Shown in pieces: positions 1-7,994 of a DNA stretch of 64,000 nucleotides (positions are counted from its first letter, which is position 1; each line of letters starts with the position of its first letter). The notes below the pieces were generated by a model that worked only from the letters and a program-made list of their open reading frames with translations, did not search any database and had not been told where the DNA came from. The translations under genes and the position numbers were made by a program. The DNA comes from Pelagovum sp. HNIBRBA483 (GTDB lineage: Bacteria > Pseudomonadota > Alphaproteobacteria > Rhodobacterales > Rhodobacteraceae). The stretch covers positions 1,302,001-1,366,000 of the forward strand of contig NZ_CP162412.1 of the NCBI RefSeq assembly GCF_040931995.1, read 5' to 3'.

Positions 1-605
1 GCGGTATGACGCCCGAAATCTCTGATCCGCGCCGGTTTGCGGCCCCATTGGACGAAGGCTCGGTGCATCAGGGCGCCGCACTTGAGGTGCGGCCGCTGAA
101 CTGGGGATCACTGGATGATGTCGCGCTCTCCGAGGGCGCGGGGCCAGCGCGGCTGGTTTTGCTCGACCGTGTGACAGACCCGCATAACGTGGGCGCGATC
201 CTGCGTTCGGCAGAGGTATTCGGCGCGCGGGCGGTTGTTGGCGTGCAGCGGCATTCGGCCCCTGAAACGGGTGCTTTGGCAAAAACCGCGAGCGGTGCAT
301 TGGAGCGGCAGCCCTATGTGCGGATCAGGAACCTTTCTGACGGTATGCGCAGGTTGCAAGAGATGGGCTATCTGGTGCTGGGCCTTGATGGCGAAGCGGA
401 GATGAGCATTGAAGCGGCGGTGGCAGGGATCGGTGACCGACCTGTGGCGCTGGTGCTGGGTGCGGAAGGCCCGGGCTTGCGGGAAAAAACCAAGGCGACC
501 TGCGATCATCTGGTAAAAATCGACTTTGCGGGCGGATTTGGCTCGCTCAACGTCTCCAACGCGGCGGCTGTTGCCCTATATGCAGCAAGATCGACAGCCA
601 GCTGA
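1..605 (+). CDS. rlmB: 23S rRNA 2'-O-ribose methyltransferase RlmB (TrmH/SpoU family), 5' end cut off
   Basis: SpoU-class SAM-dependent methyltransferase; RlmB 2'-O-methylates G2251 in the peptidyl-transferase loop of 23S rRNA. The reading frame is open from the window edge, so only about 200 C-terminal residues are visible and the N-terminal substrate-binding domain lies outside. The three knotted-fold motifs are present: NVGAILRSAEVFGA (motif 1), LVLGAEGPGL (motif 2) and SLNVSNAAAVALY (motif 3). The stop codon overlaps the ribosome binding site of the next small gene. RlmB is favoured over other SpoU enzymes by length and motif wording, but without the N-terminus TrmH cannot be fully excluded. 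Confidence 0.85.
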   Translation, partial: GMTPEISDPRRFAAPLDEGSVHQGAALEVRPLNWGSLDDVALSEGAGPARLVLLDRVTDPHNVGAILRSAEVFGARAVVGVQRHSAPETGALAKTASGALERQPYVRIRNLSDGMRRLQEMGYLVLGLDGEAEMSIEAAVAGIGDRPVALVLGAEGPGLREKTKATCDHLVKIDFAGGFGSLNVSNAAAVALYAARSTAS

Positions 606-613
606 GGGACGAC

Positions 614-949
614 ATGCCTGCGACGAAGATTGCCACCTGTTGTTACTGCGGCGCAAAGACGGCCTTGGCATTGCGGGGCAACCAGCAGCACACCTTGGCC
701 TGCGATAATTGTGGCGCGCCCTTGAGCCGGATGAAATCCCTTCCGCGCGCGAAAACCGCCGCGCCGGCGCAGCGCCGCCGCGCGCCGAAGCCGGATTGGC
801 ATGTCCCACACGGGCATCCCTACGACATGAACCAGCAGCGGGGAGAGGGGCGTTACCACGCGCCACCCCCGCGCCCCAAACGGCGGAAGAGCTTTGGGAA
901 GCTGGTGTTGGAGGGTGTGTTCGACGTGATCGAAGAAATCTTCGACTGA
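614..949 (+). CDS. Small zinc-ribbon-like hypothetical protein
   Basis: A 111-residue protein of unknown function. Residues 9-36 hold two CxxC pairs (CCYC near residue 10 and CDNC near residue 30), the spacing of a one-zinc ribbon. They are followed by a basic, proline-, arginine- and histidine-rich middle and an acidic C-terminal helix ending VFDVIEEIFD. The ATG is preceded by GAGGGA at 604-609, which overlaps the rlmB stop codon, so it is probably translated from the rlmB message. The RNA-methylase neighbour and basic linker hint at nucleic-acid binding, but that is only inference. Confidence 0.7.
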   Translation: MPATKIATCCYCGAKTALALRGNQQHTLACDNCGAPLSRMKSLPRAKTAAPAQRRRAPKPDWHVPHGHPYDMNQQRGEGRYHAPPPRPKRRKSFGKLVLEGVFDVIEEIFD

Positions 950-985
950 CGGTGCGTCAAACGATCACATTTCGATGAGCACCCC

Positions 986-1013
986 TTGGGAAGGCGCGAA
1001 AGCTGCCTATTTG
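986..1013 (+). promoter_or_regulatory. Candidate sigma-70 promoter of a small RNA
   Basis: TTGGGA at 986-991 and TATTTG at 1008-1013 are separated by 16 bases. A start near 1020 would put the RNA 5' end exactly at a hairpin. Seen only by eye; the match is moderate. Confidence 0.35.
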
Positions 1014-1019
1014 TTGTGG

Positions 1020-1101
1020 TGAGAATGACGACGGAACACGTCTTCTCTGATACTGTCCCTCGTTCCGAACTGGCGCCCGGCATTTGCCCGGGCGCTTTTT
1101 T
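1020..1101 (+). ncRNA. Candidate small RNA between the zinc-ribbon gene and hisE
   Basis: About 80 nt bounded by a plausible promoter and an intrinsic terminator, with no ORF. The 5' part folds as GAGAA/TTCTC (1021-1025 with 1043-1047) plus GACG/CGTC (1027-1030 with 1039-1042). A roughly 25-nt single-stranded stretch follows, then the terminator hairpin. It could instead be the 3' UTR of the rlmB transcript or a 3'-UTR-derived sRNA. I do not recognise a known family. Confidence 0.35.
1073..1101 (+). terminator. Rho-independent terminator
   Basis: GCGCCCGG (1073-1080) pairs perfectly with CCGGGCGC (1088-1095), followed by six T. The T-run overlaps the stop codon of hisE on the other strand, so plus-strand transcription ends right at the convergent gene. 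Confidence 0.8.
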
Positions 1102-1408
1102 ATGAGCGGGAGGCCTTTTCGGCGATGCCGGACGTGCCGGAGCGACGGTCCAGTTCGGACTCGATATCGGCAAGCGAAATGTCATGCGCCGCGCACATGA
1201 CGAGCAGGTGATAGAGGACATCGGCGGCTTCTGACGTTAGCCGCGCGCGGTCGCCTTTGATCGCCTCGATCACGGCCTCGATTGCCTCCTCCCCGAATTT
1301 TTCGGCGCATTTTTCTGGCCCTTTAGCGAAAAGCTTGGCGGTCCAGCTGCTATCGGGATCAGCGCCTTTGCGGGCAGCGATTGTCTTGTCGAGGTCGTGC
1401 AGGCTCAT
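1100..1408 (-). CDS. hisE: Phosphoribosyl-ATP pyrophosphatase HisE
   Basis: Second step of histidine synthesis: hydrolyses PR-ATP to PR-AMP and pyrophosphate in the cytoplasm. It is 102 residues, the usual size for a stand-alone HisE, with the all-alpha NTP pyrophosphohydrolase signature [11 protein letters not shown] followed by [11 protein letters not shown], whose acidic residues bind Mg2+. The start ATG overlaps the hisF stop by four bases (ATGA), indicating translational coupling. HisI is not fused to it and is not in the window. Confidence 0.95.
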   Translation of the reverse strand: MSLHDLDKTIAARKGADPDSSWTAKLFAKGPEKCAEKFGEEAIEAVIEAIKGDRARLTSEAADVLYHLLVMCAAHDISLADIESELDRRSGTSGIAEKASRS

Positions 1409-2166
1409 GTCAGCCTCATGGGGATGCCGGCAGCGGCCATGTGGGACTTGGCTTCGCCGATTGTGTAGGTGCCAAAGTGGAAGATCGATGCGGCCAGCAC
1501 AGCAGACGCGCCGCCCTCGGTGACGCCTTCGACAAGGTGGTCCAGCGTGCCGACGCCGCCTGAGGCGATAACAGGGATATCAACGGCATCAGAGATCGCG
1601 CGGGTCAGGGCGAGGTTGAAGCCTGCCTTGGTGCCATCACGGTCCATCGAGGTGAGGAGAATTTCGCCAGCACCCTTTGCTGCGGCGGTGCGGGCAAATT
1701 CAACAGCGTCGATGCCTGTGGGTTTGCGCCCGCCGTGGGTGAAGATCTCCCATTTGCCGGGGGAGACTGTTTTCGCGTCTATCGCGCAGACGATACATTG
1801 CGAACCAAAGCGCTGGGCGGCCTCGGACAGCACATCGGGATTCGCGACAGCGGCGGAGTTGAAGCTGACCTTATCGGCCCCAGCAAGCAGGAGATTGCGC
1901 ACATCCTCGTGGGTGCGGACGCCACCGCCCACGGTGAGCGGGATGAAGCATTGCTCGGCGCTGCGCTGCACCAGATCGAACATGGTGCCACGGTTTTCGT
2001 GGGTGGCGTGAATGTCGAGAAAGCACAGCTCGTCGGCACCGGCGGCGTCATAGGCTTTGGCTGCTTCGACAGGATCGCCTGCGTCGATCAGATCGACAAA
2101 ATTCACGCCTTTGACCACGCGGCCATCGGCCACGTCGAGGCAGGGGATGATGCGGGTCTTTAACAT
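1405..2166 (-). CDS. hisF: Imidazole glycerol phosphate synthase cyclase subunit HisF
   Basis: A (beta/alpha)8 barrel of 253 residues that joins with the HisH glutaminase to make IGP and AICAR. It starts [20 protein letters not shown], with the catalytic Asp in the first strand (CLDV) and the second Asp in [12 protein letters not shown]. Phosphate-binding loops include [13 protein letters not shown]. Coupled to hisE by a 4-bp overlap. It is separated from hisA by a divergently oriented dehydrogenase gene and so needs its own promoter in the 97-bp gap before 2264. Confidence 0.96.
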   Translation of the reverse strand: MLKTRIIPCLDVADGRVVKGVNFVDLIDAGDPVEAAKAYDAAGADELCFLDIHATHENRGTMFDLVQRSAEQCFIPLTVGGGVRTHEDVRNLLLAGADKVSFNSAAVANPDVLSEAAQRFGSQCIVCAIDAKTVSPGKWEIFTHGGRKPTGIDAVEFARTAAAKGAGEILLTSMDRDGTKAGFNLALTRAISDAVDIPVIASGGVGTLDHLVEGVTEGGASAVLAASIFHFGTYTIGEAKSHMAAAGIPMRLT

Positions 2167-2263
2167 GGGCTCTCAATAGGCGGTTGTCAGGGAACGGGCA
2201 AGGATCGGTTGCGCCTGACGCGCAGGTTGCCTAGCATTTTGTGAACGAATGAGGAGGCAGAAC

Positions 2264-3022
2264 ATGCCGGATCAAGACGCCATCTATCCGAGCCTGAAGG
2301 GGCGGTCGGTTTTTGTTACCGGCGGGGCGTCGGGCATCGGGGCGGAGATCGTGCGGGCATTCGCGCGGCAGGGCGCAAGGGTTGGGTTTGTTGACATCAA
2401 CCCGAAAGCAGGTGCCGCGATGCTGGACGAGATCGGACACGCCCATGCCTTCGCCGCCTGTGACTTGCGGGATATTGATGCATTGAAGGAGGCCTTCGCC
2501 GCGCTGGCAGAAAAGATCGGCGCGGCCCAGGTGCTGGTCAACAACGCCGCGAGCGACGACCGGCACGATTGGCGCGAGGTCACGGCGGAATACTGGGATG
2601 ACCGGACGAACACGAACCTACGGCATATGTTCTTTGCCATTCAGACGGTTGCACCGGCGATGATCGCGGCGGGGCGTGGTTCGATCATCAATATGGGGTC
2701 AAATTCGTGGTGGGAAGCAGGCGGTGGGTTCCCTGCCTATGCGACCTCGAAAGCGGCGGTGCATGGGCTGACACGCACCATGGCGCGGGATTTGGGACGG
2801 CACCGGATAAGGGTGAACACCGTCGTGCCCGGATGGGTGATGACCGAGCGGCAAAAGGAGCTGTGGGCCACGCCGGAGGCGCTGGAACGGCAGCGGGAAA
2901 AGCAGTGCCTGCCTGACCTGATCGCGCCGCATTATCTGGCGAAGATGGTGCTGTTCCTGGCCTCGGACGACGCTGCGATGTGCACGGCGAATAACTACAT
3001 GGTTGAAGCCGGCTCGATCTGA
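2264..3022 (+). CDS. SDR-family sugar dehydrogenase, similar to Caulobacter-type xylose dehydrogenase XylB
   Basis: A 252-residue classical short-chain dehydrogenase. Visible: cofactor loop TGGASGIG (19-26), Asp44 after the second strand (favours NAD), NNAA (93-96), catalytic Ser146, Tyr159 and Lys163. From memory, several blocks match Caulobacter NAD-dependent D-xylose 1-dehydrogenase: AIYPSLKG at the N-terminus, DDRH, YWDDR followed by NLRHM, and LFLASDDA. An aldose dehydrogenase making a sugar lactone is therefore likely; the exact sugar is unknown. GAGGAGG at 2251-2257 sets the start at 2264 rather than the upstream ATG. It stands alone, between hisF and hisA and opposite to both. Confidence 0.8.
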   Translation: MPDQDAIYPSLKGRSVFVTGGASGIGAEIVRAFARQGARVGFVDINPKAGAAMLDEIGHAHAFAACDLRDIDALKEAFAALAEKIGAAQVLVNNAASDDRHDWREVTAEYWDDRTNTNLRHMFFAIQTVAPAMIAAGRGSIINMGSNSWWEAGGGFPAYATSKAAVHGLTRTMARDLGRHRIRVNTVVPGWVMTERQKELWATPEALERQREKQCLPDLIAPHYLAKMVLFLASDDAAMCTANNYMVEAGSI

Positions 3023-3028
3023 CGAGGC

Positions 3029-3751
3029 TTAGGCTTTGAGGAGCGCCAGCGCCTCTTTCAGATCAATTGCCCCGTCATAGAGCGCGCGGCCGGAGATCGC
3101 GCCGTTGAGGGGCGCGCCGCAGTTGCGCAGGGCGGTGAGATCGGCCAGCGAGGAGACGCCACCGGAGGCAATGACGGGGATCGAGACGGCGTTGGCAAGC
3201 TCTGCGGTTGCCTCGACATTCGGCCCCTGCATCGCGCCGTCGCGGTTGATGTCGGTATAAATGATCGCGGCGACGCCTGCGTCCTCGAACGAGCGGGCGA
3301 GGTCCGTGACCATGACATCGGTTTCTTCGGCCCAGCCTTTGGTGGCGACGCGGCCGTTGCGGGCGTCGATCCCGACGGCGACCTGACCGGGGAAGGCGCG
3401 GGCGGCTTCGCGCACCAGCGCGGGGTTTTCGACCGCGACAGTGCCGAGGATCACGCGGGCGAGCCCCTTGGAGAGCCAACGCTCGATCGTTGCCATGTCG
3501 CGGATGCCGCCGCCAAGCTGGGCAGGCACTTTGCACCGCTCAAGGATCGCCTCGACGGGTGCCGCATTGACCGGCTCGCCAGCAAATGCGCCGTTGAGAT
3601 CGACGAGGTGCAGCCATTCGCAGCCCGCATCGACGAATTCGGCGGCTTGTGCGGCAGGATCGTCGTTAAAAACGGTTGCCTGATCCATTTCCCCTTTGAA
3701 CAGGCGCACGGCTTGGCCGTCTTTGAGGTCGATTGCGGGATAAAGGATCAT
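3029..3751 (-). CDS. hisA: ProFAR isomerase HisA
   Basis: A 240-residue (beta/alpha)8 isomerase converting ProFAR to PRFAR. The N-terminal [16 protein letters not shown] carries the catalytic Asp, and [14 protein letters not shown] the second. Phosphate loops are GGGIRD and ASGGVSSL. Its stop lies six bases from the stop of the convergent dehydrogenase. Upstream, a DUF2147 gene runs the opposite way, so hisA must be expressed from the 132-bp divergent spacer 3752-3883. Confidence 0.96.
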   Translation of the reverse strand: MILYPAIDLKDGQAVRLFKGEMDQATVFNDDPAAQAAEFVDAGCEWLHLVDLNGAFAGEPVNAAPVEAILERCKVPAQLGGGIRDMATIERWLSKGLARVILGTVAVENPALVREAARAFPGQVAVGIDARNGRVATKGWAEETDVMVTDLARSFEDAGVAAIIYTDINRDGAMQGPNVEATAELANAVSIPVIASGGVSSLADLTALRNCGAPLNGAISGRALYDGAIDLKEALALLKA

Positions 3752-3883
3752 AGGGTGCTCCGGTATTGGATATTGGGGCTGTTATGCATGGCAAGAGGCG
3801 GATTGCAACGGGGGCAGGGACCCAACGTCAGTCTTGCAGGGAATCAAACGGTGAGGCTCTTTTGCCGAAAAAGGGAGATACGC

Positions 3884-4276
3884 ATGAAAACCAAACTATG
3901 GGCGCTGGCCGCCGCTGGGATATTTGCCGCAAGTGCCGCGATGGCAGATGAAATCGAGGGCGTGTGGCAGACGGAGCCGGATGACGGCGCCTTTGCGATG
4001 GTGGAAATTTCCCCCTGTGGCGACGCCTATTGCGGGCATATTCGCCGGACGTTCACCAGCGATGGCGAATATCAATCTGAAAACATTGGGAAAATGTTGG
4101 TGATCGACATGGTGCCGGTCGGTGAGGGTGCCTATGAGGGGCAGGTTTGGCGCCCGTCGAATGACAAGATCTACATCGGCAAGATCAACATTGACGGCAC
4201 CGAGATGAAGCTGCGCGGATGCGTTGCTGGCGGGCTTTTGTGCTCCAGCCAGCGGTGGGTCAAGCTCAGCGGCTGA
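3884..4276 (+). CDS. DUF2147 secreted protein
   Basis: A 130-residue exported protein: basic start MKTKLW, a hydrophobic signal segment and likely cleavage after SAAMA (about residue 20). The mature part reads EGVWQTEPDDGAFAMVEI, then CGDAYCGHI, and ends LLCSSQRW, the layout of DUF2147 proteins (periplasmic, about 110 residues, lipocalin-like beta structure predicted for the family). Four cysteines could form two disulfides. GGGAG at 3872-3876 supports this ATG. Its stop abuts the hisH stop with no gap. Such genes are commonly found between hisH and hisA in Rhodobacterales; no role in histidine synthesis is known. Confidence 0.8.
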   Translation: MKTKLWALAAAGIFAASAAMADEIEGVWQTEPDDGAFAMVEISPCGDAYCGHIRRTFTSDGEYQSENIGKMLVIDMVPVGEGAYEGQVWRPSNDKIYIGKINIDGTEMKLRGCVAGGLLCSSQRWVKLSG

Positions 4277-4915
4277 TCAGGGGCGCCATGTGAGGAAGTT
4301 GGCGATCAGCCGGAGGCCTGTCGCCTGACTCTTCTCAGGGTGGAACTGGGTGCCGAGGATATTGTCGCGCCCGATGATGGCTGTCACGTCGCCTGCGTAA
4401 TCCACATGGGCGAGGCGCTCGGCGCTGTTGCGCGCGGTCATTTGATAGGAATGGACGAAATAGGCGTGGTCGCCAGTGCTGATCCCGTCGAGCACGGGGT
4501 GGGGATGGTCGATCACCAGATCGTTCCATCCCATATGGGGGACAGGGAGGGCCGTATCTGACGGGGTGATCCGGTCGATCTCTCCTGCGATCCAGCCAAA
4601 GCCTTTGGTTTCTTGGTATTCGTGGCCGACGGTGGCGAGCATTTGCATCCCGACGCAGATGCCGAGGAAAGGCACGCCGCGCTGGATGACGGCGGTTTCG
4701 ATGGCTTCTGCAATGCCGGAGACGGCATCGAGCGCCGCGCGGCAGGCAGGGAAGGCCCCATCGCCGGGCAAAACAATGCGGTCGGCGCGGGCGATGACAT
4801 CGGCATCGGAGGTTACGACGACGCTGCATGCGCCGGTTTCGCGGGCCATCCGCTCGAAGGCTTTCTCAGCGGAATGGAGATTGCCGCTGTCGTAATCGAC
4901 CAGAGCTGTCAGCAT
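4277..4915 (-). CDS. hisH: Imidazole glycerol phosphate synthase glutaminase subunit HisH
   Basis: Class I glutamine amidotransferase of 212 residues that feeds ammonia to HisF. The nucleophile Cys is in FLGICVGMQML, and the His-Glu of the triad in TQFHPEKSQ. Lies 27 bp after hisB on the same strand, so hisB-hisH is a short operon. It ends tail-to-tail with the DUF2147 gene. Confidence 0.96.
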   Translation of the reverse strand: MLTALVDYDSGNLHSAEKAFERMARETGACSVVVTSDADVIARADRIVLPGDGAFPACRAALDAVSGIAEAIETAVIQRGVPFLGICVGMQMLATVGHEYQETKGFGWIAGEIDRITPSDTALPVPHMGWNDLVIDHPHPVLDGISTGDHAYFVHSYQMTARNSAERLAHVDYAGDVTAIIGRDNILGTQFHPEKSQATGLRLIANFLTWRP

Positions 4916-4942
4916 GACGGGTATTCCCTGTGGGGCGCCCCT

Positions 4943-5530
4943 TTAGAGGGCGCCTTTGGTGGAGGGGATGGCATCGGCTTTGCGCGGGTCGGTTTCGACC
5001 GCGATACGCAAGGCCCGCGCGACCGCTTTGAAAGCGGCCTCGGCAATGTGGTGGCTGTTGAAGCCGTGCAACCTGTCGATATGCAAAGTGATGCCGCCAT
5101 GCGTGGCGAGCGCCTGAAAGAACTCGCGCACCAGTTCGGTATCGAATGTGCCGATCTTGGCGGTGGGTAGATCGAGGTTGCAGATCAGATAGGGCCGCGC
5201 GGAGAGATCGAGCGCGCAGCGCACCTGAGCATCGTCCATCGCAAGGTGGCACTCGCCATAGCGGCGTATGCCTTTCTTGTCGCCCAGTGCCTCACGCAGG
5301 GCCTGACCGATGGCAATGCCGGTGTCCTCGACGGTGTGGTGGTCGTCGATGTGCAGGTCACCCGTTGCGCGGATCTTCATGTCGATCAAGGAGTGGCGGG
5401 ACAGCTGATCGAGCATGTGGTCGAAGAACCCGACGCCGGTTTGATTGTCGTAGCGACCGGTGCCGTCGAGGTTCAGCTCGACAGAGATATCGGTTTCGGC
5501 GGTCTTGCGAGAGATCGACGCGCTGCGCAT
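4943..5530 (-). CDS. hisB: Imidazoleglycerol-phosphate dehydratase HisB (monofunctional)
   Basis: A 195-residue IGP dehydratase, the usual length for the single-function form without the phosphatase domain seen in enterobacteria. Mn-binding signatures: [29 protein letters not shown], and [10 protein letters not shown] with [13 protein letters not shown]. First gene of the minus-strand hisB-hisH unit; its promoter must lie in 5531-5716. Confidence 0.96.
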   Translation of the reverse strand: MRSASISRKTAETDISVELNLDGTGRYDNQTGVGFFDHMLDQLSRHSLIDMKIRATGDLHIDDHHTVEDTGIAIGQALREALGDKKGIRRYGECHLAMDDAQVRCALDLSARPYLICNLDLPTAKIGTFDTELVREFFQALATHGGITLHIDRLHGFNSHHIAEAAFKAVARALRIAVETDPRKADAIPSTKGAL

Positions 5531-5716
5531 TGGGGGATCCTTTTGTTGGTTGGGGGGGTTATAGGATCTTGTTTAATGTGAGGAAAGTGGGGAACTGGAT
5601 CGATCAGCTGTCTGCGGTTTTTTCACAACGGATATAGCCATCCAAAGCCTAATTGGGTATTGACCCAGAATTGGCTGTTATTGGTCAGTAAATCACAGCC
5701 TTGGGGTTACTTCGCA

Positions 5717-6400
5717 ATGCAGAACGGTTTGTTGATCGCAATTGGACGGTTCTTCTTTTACCATCGAAATTGGGTATTCCCGGTTCTGATTATCGGGCTT
5801 TTTGCTTTGGTAAGGCCCGCTTCTGCAGCGCCTGTGCGCGATTTTTTGGCAGCGGTTTTTCTTGTAGCTGGGTTGCTTGTTCGCTTCTTAGTGCTGGCAG
5901 CAACGCCCGTCAGCCGCGACGGTATTGGCAAGCGGGTCAATGCTGAAGAGCTGCGGACCTCAGGGATGTTTTCTGCATGTAGAAACCCACTTTATGTTGG
6001 TAACATGTTGATTGCATTTGGGTATTTCGTATTGCATGGCGACTTTTTGATCATTGTTCTTGGCGTAGTTCTGACAGTGGCGATTTATCAGGCGATCATC
6101 GCGAACGAGGAAAACTATCTCAGGGGACGCTTTGGCAAGGACTATGTGAATTACCTTGCAAGGACGAACCGCTGGTGGCCTCGTTTGGGAGCACTGAAAG
6201 ATGGGTTCTCCGGGATGGAAGTTTCTCTCACCACAGGTTTGAGGCGCGATCGGTCGGTGCTTTTGAGTGTCGCAGTGATTACCGCTGGAACCTTATGGTA
6301 TCGCGCGAGTGGCTATATGCCGCCTCTTGCGAGTTGGGTTGTCCTTGGTGGAGGGATCTTACTGTACTCGCTGGTGCGGGGACGCGATAAGAGCGAGTAA
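5717..6400 (+). CDS. Integral membrane methyltransferase, isoprenylcysteine carboxyl/phospholipid methyltransferase family
   Basis: About 227 residues with five or six hydrophobic segments. The C-terminal half has the family fingerprint: CRNPLYVGNM, then EENYLRGRFG followed by DYVNYLARTNRWWP, corresponding to the RHPxYxG and E-E/FG-Y-Y-R-P signature of ICMT and PEMT proteins, which bind SAM at the membrane face. The substrate cannot be told. The ATG at 5717 is chosen over a TTG at 5660 because the latter lacks a ribosome site. It is followed after 8 bp by a phosphatase gene. Base composition is visibly less GC-rich than the flanking his and EamA genes. Confidence 0.75.
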   Translation: MQNGLLIAIGRFFFYHRNWVFPVLIIGLFALVRPASAAPVRDFLAAVFLVAGLLVRFLVLAATPVSRDGIGKRVNAEELRTSGMFSACRNPLYVGNMLIAFGYFVLHGDFLIIVLGVVLTVAIYQAIIANEENYLRGRFGKDYVNYLARTNRWWPRLGALKDGFSGMEVSLTTGLRRDRSVLLSVAVITAGTLWYRASGYMPPLASWVVLGGGILLYSLVRGRDKSE

Positions 6401-6408
6401 CGCGCGCT

Positions 6409-7110
6409 ATGGGAAACTTGGCTGAGAAGTTTCAAGCTTGGGAGCAATCTCTACACGCGAAATATGGAAGGCGGATCGACACGCTGGCTGATCGCAGAAA
6501 CGCCGATTGGTATATTCGTTGGGTCGACCATGGTGCTCTGCGAGCACCTTATCACAATTTTGGAAAAGTTGCGGACGGTGTCTATCGAGCGAACCATCCT
6601 GACCATGCAAGGCTCGTTGCCTATCGAGACGCGGGAATCTCCACGATCTTGAACCTGAGGGGGAAGGACAGAAATGCATTCTACCTATATGAGCGAGAGA
6701 GCTGTGCGGCGCTTGGCCTGACTTTGGTAGATCATGCGATGGAAGCGCGACATGCAATGTCGGCAGAAACGCTACTTGGCCTGTTGGATATTTTTGAACG
6801 TTTGCAACGCCCTTTCCTGATGCACTGCAAATCAGGCGCGGATAGGACTGGAATAGCGGCGGCGCTTTGGCATCTTCATATAGAGGGGAAACCCCTTAGC
6901 TTTGCATGGGGCGAGATGTCTTTTCGATATCTTCACATCCAGCGCAGCAGAACCGGTATCCTCGACTTATTGCTCTATAGTTATGGAGAGTACATCGAGC
7001 GACACGGAATGACGCCGGTCCGTTCTTGGCTACAAACTCAATACGATCCGCAGGAACTGAGTGCGCGGTTTGCGCGCTTCCAAGACGGTGGATTCAGGGG
7101 TAAACCCTAA
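6409..7110 (+). CDS. Dual-specificity/tyrosine-type phosphatase
   Basis: 233 residues. The P-loop signature HCKSGADRTG gives nucleophile Cys140 and Arg146, the CX5R motif of DSP/PTP-like phosphatases. Upstream, NFGKVADGVYRANHP and ISTILNLRGKD are typical of the bacterial dual-specificity group. No signal peptide, so cytoplasmic. Likely co-transcribed with the membrane methyltransferase, which suggests a lipid or lipid-linked substrate as much as a phosphoprotein; this is inference. It shares the lower GC of its partner. Stop overlaps the EamA stop (convergent). Confidence 0.75.
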   Translation: MGNLAEKFQAWEQSLHAKYGRRIDTLADRRNADWYIRWVDHGALRAPYHNFGKVADGVYRANHPDHARLVAYRDAGISTILNLRGKDRNAFYLYERESCAALGLTLVDHAMEARHAMSAETLLGLLDIFERLQRPFLMHCKSGADRTGIAAALWHLHIEGKPLSFAWGEMSFRYLHIQRSRTGILDLLLYSYGEYIERHGMTPVRSWLQTQYDPQELSARFARFQDGGFRGKP

Positions 7111-7994
7111 CCCACCGGCAACTCCCGACCGCGCTTGCGGCTGCGGAGGATGTAGCGGGCGAGGCTGGCGACGACGATGGCGCCGCCGATGAGGGTGAGG
7201 GTGGTGGGGCGTTCGTCGGTGCCGAGCCAGACCCAGACCGGTCCGAGGACAGTCTCCAGCAGCATCAAGAGGCTGACATTCGCGGCGGCGGTGTAGCGCG
7301 AGGCGAGCGAAAGGGTGAAGAACGACACCGGCAGGATCACCGCGCCGGTAAAGGCGATGGCGGCGATGTTGCCATCCAGAGCGCGGGCGGGGCCGACGAG
7401 GGTGAGCGCCATAGTGCCCGCCGTAAGTGCGCCAAGGCCAATGGCTAGCACGAAAGGTACATCGCGGTGATGGCGGATCAGCGCGAAATTGAGTGCCAGC
7501 GCAATCGCCACGCCAAAGCCCGCGAGGGCGCCGAGGATGGTGCTTATATCAAGCGCGACTTGTCCTCCATGACCAAACACAGCAAGGCCCACGCCAAAAA
7601 GAACGATAGCGATGGTGATCCATGTTTCATTCGACGGGATCTCGCCGGAAATCATCCGCCCGAATATCGCGGAAAAGATCGGCACCGTCGCGACGGCGAA
7701 CAGCACGACCGACACGGGTGCTAGGCCAATGGCGGTGGGGAAAAGCGTGGCATTGAAAAACTGGCAGAGGAAGACGCCAAGCCCCGCCCAAGTGATCAGG
7801 CGGCGGAGGTCTGTGCGGTGGGAGCGGCTGGTTACGAGCCAGATCAGGAGGAACACCGGACCTGCAAGCATACCGCGCCAGACGAGCATTTCTGTGCCGT
7901 CCAGCCCTGACCAACGCATGAAGAGTGTATCCGGCGTCAGAACAAGTGCGCCGAATGTTGCGAGCAGAAGCCCGAACAAGGGGTGAGCGGTCAT
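7107..7994 (-). CDS. EamA/DMT-family transporter
   Basis: 295 residues with ten hydrophobic segments arranged as two EamA repeats (about 1-140 and 150-285), the drug/metabolite transporter fold. The tail RSRKRGRELPVG is basic and so predicted to be cytoplasmic. The substrate is unknown; family members export amino acids, nucleosides or amines. The start codon overlaps the stop of the upstream bactofilin gene (ATGA), so the two are translationally coupled. Confidence 0.85.
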   Translation of the reverse strand: MTAHPLFGLLLATFGALVLTPDTLFMRWSGLDGTEMLVWRGMLAGPVFLLIWLVTSRSHRTDLRRLITWAGLGVFLCQFFNATLFPTAIGLAPVSVVLFAVATVPIFSAIFGRMISGEIPSNETWITIAIVLFGVGLAVFGHGGQVALDISTILGALAGFGVAIALALNFALIRHHRDVPFVLAIGLGALTAGTMALTLVGPARALDGNIAAIAFTGAVILPVSFFTLSLASRYTAAANVSLLMLLETVLGPVWVWLGTDERPTTLTLIGGAIVVASLARYILRSRKRGRELPVG

